Below, piece by piece: positions 21,004 through 33,969 of a stretch of DNA of 64,000 bases. The position numbers and the translations under genes are program-made. Position 1 is the first letter of the stretch, and the number at the start of each line of letters is the position of its first letter. The DNA is from Haematobia irritans. Its lineage: Eukaryota; Arthropoda; Insecta; Diptera; Muscidae. Below the pieces are notes generated by a model. That model was not told the DNA's origin. It ran no database searches and was given only the letters and a program-made list of their open reading frames with translations. The stretch is from NCBI RefSeq assembly GCF_050003625.1, contig NC_134400.1:193593726-193657725 (forward strand), in the 5' to 3' direction.

Positions 21004-22412
21004 AACAAGTATATACGGCCGTAAGTTCGACCAGGCCGAATCTTATGTACCCTCCACCATGGATTGCGTGGAAACTTCTACGAAAGACTATCATCCACAA
21101 TCGAAATACTTGGGTTGTGGTATCTTAAAACTTCTTAACATCGTTTTCTAAATTGTGAGTTAGTCCATACGTGGTATATATTAGACAAAAAAGTTATGTA
21201 TAGTTATGTCTACAAATACTTACGAATCGATATGGACTTTTTGCACGGTACGTAGAGAGCCAGAATTGAAATATGGGGGTCGCTTATATGGGGGATATAT
21301 ACAATTATGAACTTGATATGGACCAATTTTTGTGTGATTGGAAATCGATTTATCTGAGGGATATATATATATATATATATATATGTAACTATAGACCGAT
21401 ATGGACCTAGTTAGGCATGGTTGTTAACGACCATATACTAGCTCATGTACCAAATTTCAACTCACTCGGATGAAATTTGCTCCTCCACGAGGCTCCAAAA
21501 CCAAATCTCGGGATCGGTTTATATGGGGCTATATATGATTATGGACTGATATGGACCACTTTTGGCATGGTTGTTAAATATCATATACGATCACCATGTA
21601 CCAAATTTCAAGCAGATCGGATGAATTTTGCTTCTCCAAAAGGCACCGGAGGTCAAATCTGGGGATCGGTTTATATGGGAGCTATATATAATTATGGGCT
21701 GATAGGAACCAATTCCTGCATGGTTGTTGGATAGCATATACTAACATCACATACCAAATTTCAACCGAATGGGAAGAATTTTGCTCTTCCAAGGGGCTCT
21801 GGAGGTCAAATCTGGGGATCGGTTTATATGGGGCCTATATATAATTATGGCCCGATTTCGACCAATTTTGCATGGGAGTTTGAGGCCATATATTAACACC
21901 ACGTACCAAATTTCAACTGAATCAGATGAATTTTTGGTCTTCCAAGAGGCTCCGTAGGTCAAATCTGGTGATCGGTTTATATGGGGGCTATATATAATTA
22001 TGGACCGATGTGGACCAATTTTTGCATGGTTGTTAGAGACCATATACTAACACCATGTACCAAATTTCAGCCTGATCGGATGAAATTTGCTACTCTTAGA
22101 GGCCTCGCAAGCCAAATTTGGGGGTCCGTTTATATGAGGGCTATACGTAAAAGTGGACCGATATGACCCATTTGCAATACCAACCGACCTACATCGATAA
22201 CAACTACTTGTGCCAAGTTTCAAGTCGATAGCTTGTTTCGTTCGGAAGTTAGCGTGATTTCAACAGACGGACGGACATGCTCAGATCGACTTAGAATTTC
22301 ACCACGACCCAGAATATATATACTTTATGGGGTCTTAGAGCAATATTTCGATGTGTTACAAACGGAATGACAAAGTTAATATACCCCCCATCCTATGGTG
22401 GAGGGTATAAAA
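21004..22412 (+). mobile_element. DINE-1/Helentron-like element, subfamily R1 (copy a)
   Basis: It begins AACAAGTATATACGGCCG after an A-run and has the inverted-repeat start TTCG(A)CCAGGCCGAA. A (TA)n patch follows at 21361-21384, then about five tandem ~150-bp units ('ggggatcggtttatatgg' each). Next come CAGACGGACGGACATG (the GTCY microsatellite in reverse), the block 'cagaatatatatactttatg', and a hairpin end CCATCCTATGGTGGAGGGTATAAAA. The plan fits DINE-1/HINE elements; no Rep/helicase is encoded, so it is non-autonomous. Class assignment is inference. Confidence 0.65.
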
Positions 22413-22419
22413 ATGGAAA

Positions 22420-23925
22420 AAATTTTGTATTAAAATAAAATGTTGGTAACATAACACCTTGGAAAAATTATTTATAGAAATAAAATTTTAACAACATTTT
22501 CTCTAGGAATACCATTTTGACAAACTTTTCAATAGAAATAAAAGTTTGACAAAAGTTGTCTATAGAAATAAAATTTTGACAAAATTTTCTATGGAAATAA
22601 AATTTTGCTAAAATTTTCTATAGAAATAAAATTTTGACAAAATATTCTATAGAAATGAAATTTTGACAAAACTTTCTATAAACATAAAATTTAGCAAATT
22701 TTTCTATAAACATAATTTTTTAACAAAATTTTCTAAAGAAATTTTTGACAACATTTTCTATAGAAATAAATTTTTGACAAAATTTTTCATAGAAATAAAA
22801 TTTCGACAAAATTTTGTATTGAAATAAAATTTTGACAAAATTTTCTATTGAAATAAAAATTGAAATAAAATTTTCTATTGAAATAAAATTTTGACAGAAT
22901 TTTCTATAGAAATAAAATTTCAACAAATTTTGCTATGGAAATAAAATTTTATATAGAAATTTTCTATAGAATTAAATTTTTGACAAAATTTTCTATAGAA
23001 AAAAATTTTTGATAAAATTTTCCGTTGAAATAAAATTTTGATAAAATTTTTTATAGAAATGAAATATTGACAAAACTTTCTATAGAAATAACATTTTGAA
23101 AATATTCCCAATGGAAATAAAATTTCGACAAAATTTTCTATTGAAATAAAATTTTGACAAAATTTTCTATTGAAATAAAATTTTGACAAAATTTTCTATA
23201 GAAATAAAATTTCAACAAATTTTACTATGGAAATAAAATTGTAAATAGAAATTTTCTATAGAATTAAATTTTTGACAAAAATTTTATAGAATTAAATTTT
23301 TGACAAAATTTTCTATAGAAATAAATTTTTTACAAAATTTTCCATTGACATAAAATTTCTATAGAAATGAAATTTTGAAAAAATTCCCAATGGAAATAAA
23401 ATTTTGACAAAATTTTCTATAGAATTAAATTTTTGACAAAAATTTCTATAGAAAAAAATTTTTGGTAAAATTTTCCGTTGAAATAAAATTTTGATAAAAT
23501 TTTCCGTTGAAATAAAATTTTGATAAAATTTTTTATAGAAATGAAATGTTGACAAAACTTTCTATAGAAATAACATTTTGAAAATATTCCCAATGGAAAT
23601 AAAATTTCGACAAAATTTTCTATAGAAATAAAATTTTGACAAAATTTACTATAGAAATATAATTTTGACAAAATTTTCTATAGAAATAAAATTTTGAAAA
23701 ACTTTTCTATAGAAATAACAATTTTTTTTAATAAAATTTAGACAAAACTTTCTTTAGAATAACATTTTGACAAAATTTTCCATAGAAATAAAATTTTGAC
23801 AAAATTTTCTATTGAAAACAAATTTTGACAAAATTTTCTATAGAAATGATATTTTGACGAAATCTTCGATAAAAACAAAATATGAAAACATTTTCTATAG
23901 AAATAAAATTTTGCAAAATTGTAAG
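22420..23925 (-). repeat. 29-bp minisatellite array (family A, minus orientation)
   Basis: This is a long array of GACAAAATTTTCTATAGAAATAAAATTTT units. A multi-unit block (near 22940-23110) is repeated near 23230-23400 and 23410-23600, marked by the variants CCCAATGGAAATAAAATTTC and TTTTCCGTTGAAATAAAA, so there is a higher-order level. No gene is present. Confidence 0.85.
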
Positions 23926-23929
23926 TCAT

Positions 23930-24890
23930 TTTGAGATCGATTGGACTCTACTGGAGGGTATATAAATCAGGCCAAAATTAATTATTTTGTTCTAAATTGG
24001 TTGCTTTATATTTTCTTCTGTGTTGATAACGAATCTTTTGCGAGATGTAGAATTCCTAACTATTACATTTGACATCAATCATATGGTTTTTGTTTTTAAA
24101 TGGTAGATTAATGTGATTTGAAATTCTTTGGCATAAAATTTGAATGTCAAAGATTTATTTTGTTTTTATTGGGAATTTGATCAAATGAATTTAAAATATT
24201 TGTCAACGAATTTAATGCAAATATTTATTGATTTTTTTTTCTTTGCTAATAAAATATATCTTTCATGTCTGTATTACTTAAGCGACAAAGAAGTTTATTT
24301 GATTTAGTAGTATTGGCAGATTGGTTATCTCTTATGCTCTATCGATTTGTTTTTCTACCATAGTCAAGGTTAAATGTTTATGGAAATAGCAGCAGCTTAA
24401 AGGAGAATGTTAAAATTTTTTAAACAAATTTATTTATTTAAATTAAAAAATCGAAAAAAAACACAAATTCAAATTAAGTTTATATTTTAGCAGATGAGAA
24501 GCGAAAATACTCAAAGCGTTGGTAATATTTTGAAAGTATTGAGATTTTTTAATATATTTTAGAACATCAGCAGCTGGTATATGTGTATTGGGCCATTTGA
24601 TTAATTAGCAAACAATATCATTAAATGCCATTTTATCAAGATCATTATTAGGGGTGAAGAAATTCTATAAAATTTTAACCAAACAAAAACAATAAACTGC
24701 CTTAGAATATTTAAAAGGCGATAAACTATTCTTCAGACCATGAATAATGAATTAAATCTGAGAAATTACGAAAGAAAGAAAGAAAGAAGAAAACTTTATT
24801 ATATCGTCTTGCCAATTTAGACACATTTGGCTAATGAATTAATGATAGTGTTTTTCGGTTCTATAATTAAGTTGCATTATCAAAATAATA
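23930..24890. other. AT-rich sequence without recognised genes
   Basis: There is no convincing frame. A (GAAA)n patch lies at 24771-24790. The start (CATTTTGAGATCGATTGGACTCTACTGG) also occurs at the edge of an array near 32165-32205, so the boundary of the arrays is itself repeated. Confidence 0.45.
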
Positions 24891-24892
24891 AA

Positions 24893-26600
24893 AAACAAGT
24901 ATATACAGCAGTAAGTTCGTCCGGGCCGAATCTTAAATACCCACCACCATGAACCAAATATTAGGGTTTCCTTTGAAATTTCAGGAGGACTTGAGGACAC
25001 TTCCCGAAGATAAATTTAAAGATTTCACCTATGAGGACAATATCAGATTCTGGATTTATAAGGACCATTTTTGTTTGAGTTTTAGAGGAATCATTAACAT
25101 CTCTTGTAAGTGTGCAAGAAAGTGATGAAATAACGTCTTGATTTGAAATCTTAAATGTGTAGAAGTAAAATCTGGAAATTTTACATTGAGTTTCAAGCAA
25201 TTTTCATGATCAGTGCGCCTTCTACACCCTCAAGAAGTGAAGTCGGTCTATATGGAGGCATTACCAAATGGACCGATAAAAACTTAATCCGCTACACGTT
25301 TTTGTGAGCCTAAAATACCAGATTATTTACAATTTCAGGCAAATCCGATAAAAACTACGGTTTCTAGAAACCAAAGGAGTTAAATCGGGAGATCGTTCTT
25401 ATGGGGGCTATACTAAAATATGGACCGATACTCACCGTTTTCGGCACACCTCTTTATCATCTGAAGATACCTCTAAATTTCCAATTTCAGGCATATTGGG
25501 TAAAAACTTCGAATTCTAGAAGCCCAAGAAGTAAAATCGGGAAAGCGGTCTATATGGGGGCTATACCAAAATATGGACCGATACTCACCATTTTCGGCAC
25601 ACCTTTTTATGGTCCTAAAATACCTCTAGATTTCCAATTTCAGACAAATTGGATAAAAACTACGGTTTCTTTAAGCCCAAGACCCCAAATCGGGAGGTCG
25701 TTTTATATGGGGACCATACCAAAACATTGACCGATACTCAAAATTGTTGGCACACGTATTTGTGGTCCTACAATACCTCTAGATTTCCAATTTCAGGTAA
25801 ATTGAATAAAAACTGCGGTTTCTAGAAGCCCAAGAAATAAAATCGGGAGATCGGTCTATATGGGGGCTATACCAAAATATGGACCGATACTCACAATTTT
25901 CGGCATACGTATTTGTGGTCCTACAATACCTCTAGATTTCCAATTTCAGGTAAATTGAATAAAAACTGCGGTTTCTAGAAGCCCAAGAAGTAAAATCGGG
26001 AGATCGGTCTATATGGGGGCTATACCAAAATATGGACCGATACTCACAATTTTCGGCATACGTATTTGTGGTCCTACAATACCTCTAGATTTCCAATTTC
26101 AGGTAAATTGAATAAAAACTGCGGTTTCTAGAAGCCCAAGAAGTAAAATCGGGAGATCGGTCTATATGGGGGCTATACCAAAACATGGACCGATACTCAC
26201 CATTTTTTGCACATCTCTTCATGGTCGTAAAATACATTTAGATTTCAAATTTCAGGCAAATTGGATAAAAACTACGATTTCTATAAGGCCAAGACCCCAA
26301 ATCGGGAGGTCGGTTTATATGGGGACTATATCAAAACCGGGACCGATATAGCCCATCTTCGAACTTGACCTGCCTGCATACAAAAGACGAGTTTGTGCAA
26401 AATTTCAGAACGATTGCTTCAATATTGAAGACTGTAGCGTGATTACAACAGACAGACAGACGGACATCGTTATATCGCCTTAGAATTTCTCCCTGATCAA
26501 GAATATATATACTTTATATAGTCGGAAATCGATATTTCGATGTGTTACAAACGGAATGTCAAACTTATTATACCCCCATCACCATTCTATGGTCTATGGT
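24893..26600 (+). mobile_element. DINE-1/Helentron-like element, subfamily R2 (copy a)
   Basis: It starts AAACAAGTATATACAGCAG, then GTCCGGGCCGAATC and CCCACCACCATGAACC. About seven tandem units of 148-153 bp follow from 25383 to 26345, each with 'atcggtctatatgggggcta' and 'gatttccaatttcagg'. Then come CAGACAGACAGACGGACATC, 'gaatatatatactttatat' and the hairpin end CCCCCATCACCATTCTATGG. The 109-codon frame at 25401-25730 reads through the units and is not a gene. A second copy is at 28262-29674. Confidence 0.65.
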
Positions 26601-26607
26601 TCGGTCA

Positions 26608-26665
26608 GATCGATTTTCATGTACCCTCCACCATGGATTGCGTATAAAGTTGGGTTGTGGTTAGA
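26608..26665 (+). repeat. R1 5'-end fragment
   Basis: A short piece with CATGTACCCTCCACCATGGATTGCG, as in complete R1 starts, abuts the end of R2 copy a. The rest is missing. Confidence 0.5.
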
Positions 26666-27250
26666 GTTGCCGATGATAATGAAACCTATAACCCATATTC
26701 ATATCTATTATATGACTGTCTATTGAAAGAATTTACATTGTAAATGTAAGTTCTAAGTTTACTTCGTATTAATTCTCCATACAATGGAACAAGACGTTAA
26801 TAATCCCTGGATAACTGATAAAACGTGAATATTTTATATTAGCTTTTTTTCTCTGTGATTTTAGTTCACGCCTTCATCCTTGTTTCAATACTTTTCTAAT
26901 TATACTTCGTTGTTAACACTTCTTCATCCATCGCCGTGACGAGCCATTTACCTTTGAACCATAAAGTTCCGTTTGCCTCCTAAAGAAACGTAAATAAACT
27001 ATAATCCGATTGTGAGTTGTTGCATTACTTTGGCAATTGTAAATCCTTTATTAGCAACAGTGAGCATTTTTCAGTTTTGTTATTATTAAGGTTACAATTT
27101 TTTTGTCCGATTAAATTTTTATGTCATCGGCTAAAGCAGAGAGTATTTGCCGCTAATAAAATATCATATAAAATATTATTACCTGACAAATTACAAAAAA
27201 AGAATCACCATTAGAGAAAAATTTATGGACATTGTCGTTAGGATTAGAAT
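26666..27250. other. Unassigned AT-rich sequence
   Basis: Short frames only; no motif or repeat recognised. It ends in an A-containing stretch where R1 copy b begins. Confidence 0.4.
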
Positions 27251-27464
27251 TAAACAAGTATATACGGCCGTAAGATCGGCCAGGCCAAATCTTATGTACC
27301 CCCCACCATGGATTGCATAGAAACTAGTACTCAAGACTGTCATCCACAATCGAATTAATTGGGTTGCGGTAACACTTGCCAAGGTATCTTAAAACTTCTA
27401 AACACCGTCTTCTCAATTGTAAATTAATCCATAGGGTTTATATACTACACAAAAATTCAGTTTG

Positions 27465-27610
27465 ACAAAATTTTCTATAGAAATAAAATTTTGACAAAAT
27501 TTTCTATAGAAATAAAATTTTGACGAAATATTCTATAGTCATAAAATTTTAACGAAATTTTCTATAGTCATACAATTTTAACGAAATTTTCTATAGGAAT
27601 AATATTTTGG
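27465..27610 (-). repeat. 29-bp minisatellite carried inside R1 copy b
   Basis: About five units follow the R1 segment 'ttcagtttgacaaaattttc' and precede the first 150-bp unit. The same relative position holds in the copies at 32498-33969 and 52021-54466. Confidence 0.75.
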
Positions 27611-28130
27611 AAGTTTTTTTTGGGGATCGGCTATATATAACTATAGACCGATACGGACCAATTTTGGCATGATTGTTAGCGGCCATATACTATGTACCAA
27701 ATTTCACCACGTACCAAATTTCAACCGGATCGGATGAATTTTGCTCCTCCAAGGGCTGCGGAGGTCAAATCTGAGGATCGGTTTAAATAGGGGTTTATAT
27801 ATCTAAGACCGGTATGGACCAATTCCTGCATGGTTGTTAGAGACCATATACTAACACCACGTACCAAATTTCAATCGAATCGGATGAATTTTGCTCTTCC
27901 AAGGGGCTCCGGAGGTCAAATCTGGGAATCGATTTATATGGGAGCTACATATAATTATGGACCGATATACACCAATTCCTGCATTGTTGTTAGAGACCAT
28001 ATAAAGGGTGATACGGTAAAAATTTGGTCAAGGGAAAACGCGTGTAAATCGGTGAAATCGTTTATTTAAAAAATCAAATTAAATTTCTTTTTCAAGTTCA
28101 ATTAGTATAAAATTCAGGAAAAATATTCAG

Positions 28131-30525
28131 TTAGGCTTTCGCTTTTCCAAATCCGAATTGTCGGGCCTCACGCTTGACACCTGCCATCAGAATTTGTCCA
28201 CCTTCTTCGGCGCAGAAAGTCAGTTTGCCTTGAACTGCTGCTCGTCCTTAGCAGTTTTTTTATACCCACCACCATAGAATGGTGACGGGGGTATAATAAG
28301 TTTGTCATTCCGTTTGTAACACATCGAAATATCGATTTCCGACTATATAAAGTATATATATTCTTGATCAGGGAGAAATTCTAAGACGATATAACGATGT
28401 CCGTCTGTCTGTCTGTCTGTTGTAATCACGCTACAGTCTTCAATAATGAAGCAATCGTGCTGAAATTTTGCACAAACTCGTCTTTTGTCTGCAGGCAGGT
28501 CAAGTTCGAAGATGGGCTATATCGGTCCAGGTTTTGATATAGTCCCCATATAAACCGACCTCCCGATTTGGGGTCTTGGGCTTATAGAAAACGTAGTTTT
28601 TATCCAATTTGCCTGAAATTTGAAATCTATAGGTATTTTATGACCATAAAGAGGTGTGCCAAAAAATGGTGATTATCGGTCCATGTTTTGGTATAGCCCC
28701 CATATAGACCGATCTCCCGATTTTACTTCTTGGGCTTATAGAAACCGCAGTTTTTATTCAATTTACCTAAGATTGGAAATCGAGAGGTATTGTAGGACCG
28801 CAAATACGTTTGCCAAAAATTGTGAGTATCGGTCCATGTTTTGGTATGGTCCCCATATAAAACGACCTCCCGATTTGGGGTCTTGGCTTATAGAAACCGT
28901 AGTTTTTATCCAATTTGTCTGAAATTGGAAATCTAGAGGTATTTTAGGACCATAAAGAGGTGTGCCGAAAATGGTGAGTATCGGTCCATATTTTGGTATA
29001 GCCCCCATATAGACCGATTTCCCGATTTTACTTCGTGGGCTTCTAGAATCCGAAGTTTTTATCCTATTTGCCTGAAATTGGAAATCTAGAGGTATTTTCG
29101 GGTCATAAAGAGGTGTGCCGAAAACGGTGAGTATCGGTCCATATTTTAGTATAGCCCCCATATGAACGATCTCCCGATTTAACTCCTTGGGTTTCTAGAA
29201 ACCGTAGTTTTTATCTGATTTGCCTGAAATTGTAAATATTCTGGTATTTTAGGCTCACAAAAACGTGTATCGGATTAAGTTTTTATCGGTCCATTTGGCA
29301 ATGCCTCCATATAGACCGACTTCAGTTCTTGAGGGTGTAGAAGGCGCACTGATCATGAAAATTGCTTGAAACTCAATGTAAAATTTCCAGATTTTACTTC
29401 TACAGATTTAAGATTTCAAATCAAGACGTTATTTTATAAATTTCTTGCACACTTACAAGAGATGTTAATGATTCCTCTAAAACTCAAACAAAAATGGTTC
29501 TTATAAATCCAGAATTGATATAGTCCTCATAGGTGAAATCTTTAAATTTATGTTCGGGAAGTGTCCTGAAGTCCTCAAGCCCTCCTGAAATTTCAAAGGA
29601 AACCCTAATATTTGGTTCATGGTGGTGGGTATTTAAGATTCGGCCCGGCCGAACTTACTGCTGTATATACTTGTTTTGGTCTTCTTTAGGTTCCGCTTGA
29701 CAATAGCCCAGTATTTCTCAATTGGGCGGAGCTCTGGCGTGTTGGGAGGGTTCTTGTCCTTGGGAATCACCTGCACGTTGTTGGCGGCGTACCAATCCAT
29801 GGCCTTTTTACCGTAATGGCAAGATGCCAAATCCGGCCAAAACAGTACGGAACAACCGTGTTTCTTCAGGAAAGGCACTTAAATTTCTTGGTTGACAGTC
29901 CCGGAAGCTATGAAAATGCTGCTTTTCAAGCCACAGGTACAGATGGCTTGCCAAACCAGATATTTCTTTGCGAACTTTGGCAGTTTTATGTGCTTGAAAA
30001 TATCTGCTACCTTTCCCCTTCCTTTTGCCGTATAAAACTCCTGTCCCGGAAGCTGCTTGTAGTCGGCTTTGACGTAGGTTTCGTCGTCCATTACCACGCA
30101 GTCAAACTTGTCAGCATCGTCGTATACAGCCTCCGGGACCGCGCTTTGGCCGTCGTATTTTGTTTATCATCGCGATTTGGAGTCACTACCTTCTTGTAAG
30201 TCGATAGTCCGGCTCGTTTTTTGGCTCGCTGCACGGTTGTAGACGATACACCCAGCTTATTTGCAGCATCTCGGAGAGAGAGGTTAGGGTTTCGCTTGAA
30301 ACTACCGGCAACTCTCTTTGTCGTCTCAGCGGCTTCCGGTTTTCGATTTCCCCCCGATCCAGACTTCCTGGCTGTCGACAAACGTTCCACAAACACTTTA
30401 ATTACATTTGTAACGGTTGATTTGGCAACTTTTAGAGATTTTGCCAGCTTTGCGTGCGAGTAGCTCGGATTTTCGCGATGCCCGATCAAAATTTTGATAC
30501 GCTGCTCTTCTTGCTTGGACGGCAT
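28131..30525 (-). pseudogene. DD37E transposase, broken
   Basis: It is read in pieces on the minus strand from MPSKQEEQRIKIL (ATG at 30525). There is an N-terminal helix-turn-helix (SHAKLAKSLKVAKSTVTNVI, then LSLRDAANKLGVSSTTVQRA), the first catalytic D in VMDDETYVKAD, the second in FWPDLASCHYG, and the E in RPIEKYW, with 37 residues between the last two. That spacing is the signature of the ITmD37E group first described in mosquitoes. Damage: a one-base deletion near 30107, a ~30-bp deletion near 29880, and the R2 insertion at 28262-29674 that separates the C-terminus (stop at 28131-28133). It is non-functional. Confidence 0.8.
28262..29674 (-). mobile_element. DINE-1/Helentron-like element, subfamily R2 (copy b)
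   Basis: This full R2 copy is in reverse: it begins ATACCCACCACCATAGAATGG, has GTCCGTCTGTCTGTCTGTCTG near 28399, several ~150-bp units, and ends CTGCTGTATATACTTG. It sits in the T7 tract of the DD37E transposase; T-runs flank both sides (7 T left, 4 T right). It is the youngest layer of the nest. Confidence 0.7.
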
Positions 30526-31599
30526 TTTGACAACTGAAGAGTGAATTCCAAAATCAAAATAGGAGCAACATTCTACACACACACACCTTCAAAATGAGGG
30601 GTGTTCAGGTTTTTTAAATGCAAAATTGAAAGAAATACGTCAAGTTTATATTGACCAAATTTTGACCGTATCACCCTTTACTAACACCACGTACCAAATT
30701 TCAACCGAATCGGATGAATTGTGCTCATCCATGAGGATCCGGAATTCAAATCTGAGGATCGGTTTATATGGGGTCTATATATAATTATTGACCGATTTCG
30801 ACCAATCGATCGATGGGGATCGATTTATATGGGGGCTACATATAATTATGGACCGATATGGACCAATTCCTGCATGGTTGTTAGAGACCATATACTAACA
30901 CCACGTACCGAATCGGATGAATTGTGCTCATCCGTGAGGCTCCGGAAGTCAAATCTGGGGATCGGTTTATATGGGGGTTAGATATAATTATTGACCGATT
31001 TCGACCAAGTTTTGCATGGGTGTTAGAGACCATATACTAACACCACGTACCAAATTTCAACCGGATCGGGTGAATGTTGCTCTTCCAAGGGGCTCCGGAG
31101 GTCAAACCTGGGGATCGGTTTATATGGGGGCCATATATAATTATGAACCGATATGGACCAATTTTTGCATGATTGTTAGAGACCATATACTAACACCATT
31201 TACCAAATTTTAACCGGATCGGATGAATTTTGCTGCTCCAAGAGGCTCTACAAGCCAAATCTGAGCGTCGGGTTATATGGGGGCTATACGTAAAAGTGGT
31301 CCGATATGGCCCATTTGCAATACTATCCGACCTACATTAATAGCAACTACTTGTGTCAAGTTTCAAGTCGATAGCTTGTTTCGTTCAGAAGTTAGCGTGA
31401 TTTCAACAGACGGACGGACGGACGGACATGCTCAGATCGACTCAGAATTTCACCACGACCCAGAATATATATACTTTATGGGGTCTTAGAGCAATATTTC
31501 AATGTGTTACAAACGGAATGACAAAGTTAATATACCCCCATCCTATGGTGGAGGGTATACAAAAATATCTTTAAATAAAATTACACAGAATTTGCATCT

Positions 31600-31925
31600 T
31601 TAGAGAAAATTCGTCCTTAGTGAAAAGGATATATAAAAACACTTTATGGAGTTCGTTTGAAACTGGGATTGAATCAATGACTCTTTGAATGAAAGGTATG
31701 TTATGCATCCTAATAATTACACCACGGTGAAAAATTTCGTAGAAATTTTGTCATTAGAGAAAATTTCATGGAAATTTGGGGAAAATTTTATAGAAAATTT
31801 GTTGTTAAAGATAATTTTATACAAAGTTTGTCGTTAGAGAAAATTTCATAGAAATGGTGTCGTTAGTAGAGAAAATTCTATAGGAATTTTGTAGTTAGAA
31901 AAAGTGCCCTAGAAAATTTGGAGTT
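31600..31925 (+). repeat. 29-bp minisatellite, variant family C
   Basis: Units of the type GTCGTTAGAGAAAATTTCATAGAAATTTT are diverged. The unit length equals that of family A and the last part (ATAGAAATTTT) is shared, so C is probably an old offshoot of A. Confidence 0.6.
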
Positions 31926-32495
31926 AGAGTAAGTTTTCTATACAACTAAAATTTTGAACAAAATCCCAATGGAAATAAAATTTTGACTAAATTTTCTATA
32001 GAAATAAAATTTTTACAAAATTTTCTATTGAAATCAAAATTTGACAAAATTTTCTATTGAAAGCAAAATTTGACAAAATTTTCTATAGAAATGATATTTT
32101 GACGAACTCTTCGATAAAACAAAATTTGACAAAATTTTCTATAATAATAAAATTTTGACAAAAGTTTAGATCATTTTGAGATCGATTGAATCATACTGGC
32201 GGGTCATATCCATTTCTATAAAAATTGTCTCAAAATTTTATTTCTATAAAAAATTTTCTCAACATTTTATTTCTATAGAAAATTTTGTCAAAATTTTATT
32301 TCTATAGTAAATTTTGTCAAAAATTTTATTTCTATAGAAAAATTTGTCAAAATTTTATTTCTATAGAAAATTGTGTAAAAATTTTGTTTCTATAGGACAT
32401 GTTTTGAAAATTTTATTTATACAGAAAATTTTTGCCAACATTTTATTTCTATAAAAAAAATATAAATTTTTTTTCTATAGAAAATTGTGTCAAAT
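31926..32495. repeat. 29-bp minisatellite arrays with an orientation switch
   Basis: Minus-orientation units run to about 32165, a 45-bp spacer (GAGATCGATTGAATCATACTGG...) follows, and plus-orientation units run from about 32210 to the start of R1 copy c. The two halves are inverted relative to each other. Confidence 0.8.
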
Positions 32496-32497
32496 TT

Positions 32498-33969
32498 TTA
32501 TACCCTCCACCATAGGATGGGGGTATATTAACTTTGTCATTCCGTTTGTAACACATCGAAATATTGCTCTAAGACCCCATAAAGTATATATATTCTGGGT
32601 CGTGGTGAAATTCTGAGTCGATCTAAGCATGTCCGTCCGTCCGTCCGTCTGTCCGGCTGTCCGTCCGTCTGTGGAAATCACGCTAACTTCCGAACGAAAC
32701 TAGCTATCGACTTGAAACGTGGCACAAGTAGTTGTTATTGATGTAGGTCGGATGGTATTGAAAATGGGCCATATCGGCCCACGTTTACGTATAACCCCCA
32801 TATAAACCGATCCCCAAATTTGGCTTGCGGAGCCTTCCGGAGCAGCAAAATTAATCCAATCCGGTTGAAATTTGGTACGTGGTCTAAGTATACGGACTCT
32901 AACAACCATGCAAAAATTGGTCCATATCGGTCCATAAATATATATAGCTCCCATATAAACCGATCCCCAGATTTGACCTCCGGACCCTCTTGGAGGAGCA
33001 AACTTCATCCTACCCGATTGAAATTTGGTACGTGGTGTTAGTATATGGTCTCTAACAACCATGCAAAAACTGGTCCATATCGGTCCATAATTATATATAG
33101 CTCCCATATAAACCGATCCCCAGATTTGACCTCCGGAGCCTCTTGGAGGGGTAAAATTCATCCGATCCGTTTGAAATTGGGTACCTGATGTTAGTATACG
33201 GTATCTAACAAGCATGCAAAAATTGGTCCATATCGGTCCATAATTATATATAGCTCCCATATAAACCGATCCCCAGATTTGACCTCCGGAGCCTCTTGGA
33301 AGAGCAAAAGTCATCCGATGCGGTTGAAATTTGGTACATTTCGTTAGTATATGGCCTCTAACAGCCATGTAAAAATTGTCAAATTTTATTACTATAGACA
33401 GTTTTGTCAAAATTTCATTTCTATAGAAAGTTTTGTAAAAAGTTTATTTCTATAGCAATGTTTGTCAACATTTTACTTCCATAGAAAATTTTGTCAAAAT
33501 TTTATTTCTATAGAAAATTTTGTAAAAAATTTATTTCTGTAGAAAATTTTGTCAACATTTTATTTCTATAGACAATTTTGTCAACATTTTATTTCTATAG
33601 AACATTTTGTCATCATTTTATTTCTATAGAAAATTTTGTCAACGTTTTATTTTTATAGAAAATTTTGTCAAAATTTTATTGTTATAGAAAATTTTGTCAA
33701 CATTTTACTTCCATAGAAAATTTTGTCAAACTGAATTATATACGTATTTAAACGGCCTTTTTTTTGTTTAATATATACCCCTTATGGACTAACTTACAAT
33801 TTAGAAGACAGTGTTAAAAAGTTTTACGATACCTTGCCATCGGCAAGTGTTATCGCAACCCAAGTAATTCGATTGTGGATGACAGCCTTTAGTAGAAGGT
33901 CCTACGCAATCCATGGTGGAGGGTACATAAGATTCGGCCTGGCCGAACTTACGGCCGTATATACTTGTT
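32498..33969 (-). mobile_element. DINE-1/Helentron-like element, subfamily R1 (copy c)
   Basis: This is a complete reversed copy. It starts TTATACCCTCCACCATAGG, has the GTCY microsatellite at 32632-32672 (GTCCGTCCGTCCGTCCGTCTG and on), then four ~150-bp units to 33376, an internal 29-bp array (33378-33730), the segment AACTGAATTATATACG, and the end CGGCCGTATATACTTGTT. The 236-codon frame over 32700-33410 exists because the unit is a multiple of three; it is not a gene. It inserted in a T-run of a 29-bp array. Confidence 0.68.
33378..33730 (+). repeat. 29-bp minisatellite carried inside R1 copy c
   Basis: About twelve plus-strand units lie between the last 150-bp unit and AACTGAATTATATACG. 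Relative to the element this is the same place and orientation as in copies b and d. Confidence 0.78.

Larger units (their letters stand above)
28004..30678 (-). mobile_element. Tc1/mariner element of DD37E type (copy 1), split by R2
   Basis: Terminal inverted repeats AAGGGTGATACGGT...TGACCGTATCACCCTT are flanked by TA (28002-28003 and 30679-30680). The site before insertion is known from other R1 units, which confirms the TA duplication. An R2 element of 1.4 kb sits inside the transposase gene at a run of seven T. Without it the element would be about 1.3 kb, normal for this superfamily. Confidence 0.85.
27252..31560 (+). mobile_element. DINE-like R1 (copy b), interrupted by a DD37E transposon
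   Basis: The left part (27252-28003) has the AAACAAGTATATACGGCCG end, an internal run of 29-bp minisatellite units (27465-27610) and the first ~150-bp units. The right part (30679-31560) has further units, CAGACGGACGGACGGACGG, and the end CCCCCATCCTATGGTGGAGGG. The two halves join exactly at a TA within AGAGACCATATACTAACACC, so this is one element split by the later insertion at 28004-30678. Confidence 0.7.

Noticed and set aside
29816..30199. 127-codon plus-strand frame opposite the DD37E transposase
   Set aside because: The sense strand carries recognisable transposase motifs; this is an antisense frame, and it recurs at the other copies (45142, 55302).
32700..33410. 236-codon frame on the minus strand (and similar frames at 25401, 28763, 47284, 52216)
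   Set aside because: The DINE-like central unit is close to 150 bp, a multiple of three, so open frames persist through tandem units on either strand. The 50-residue repeats are not protein domains.
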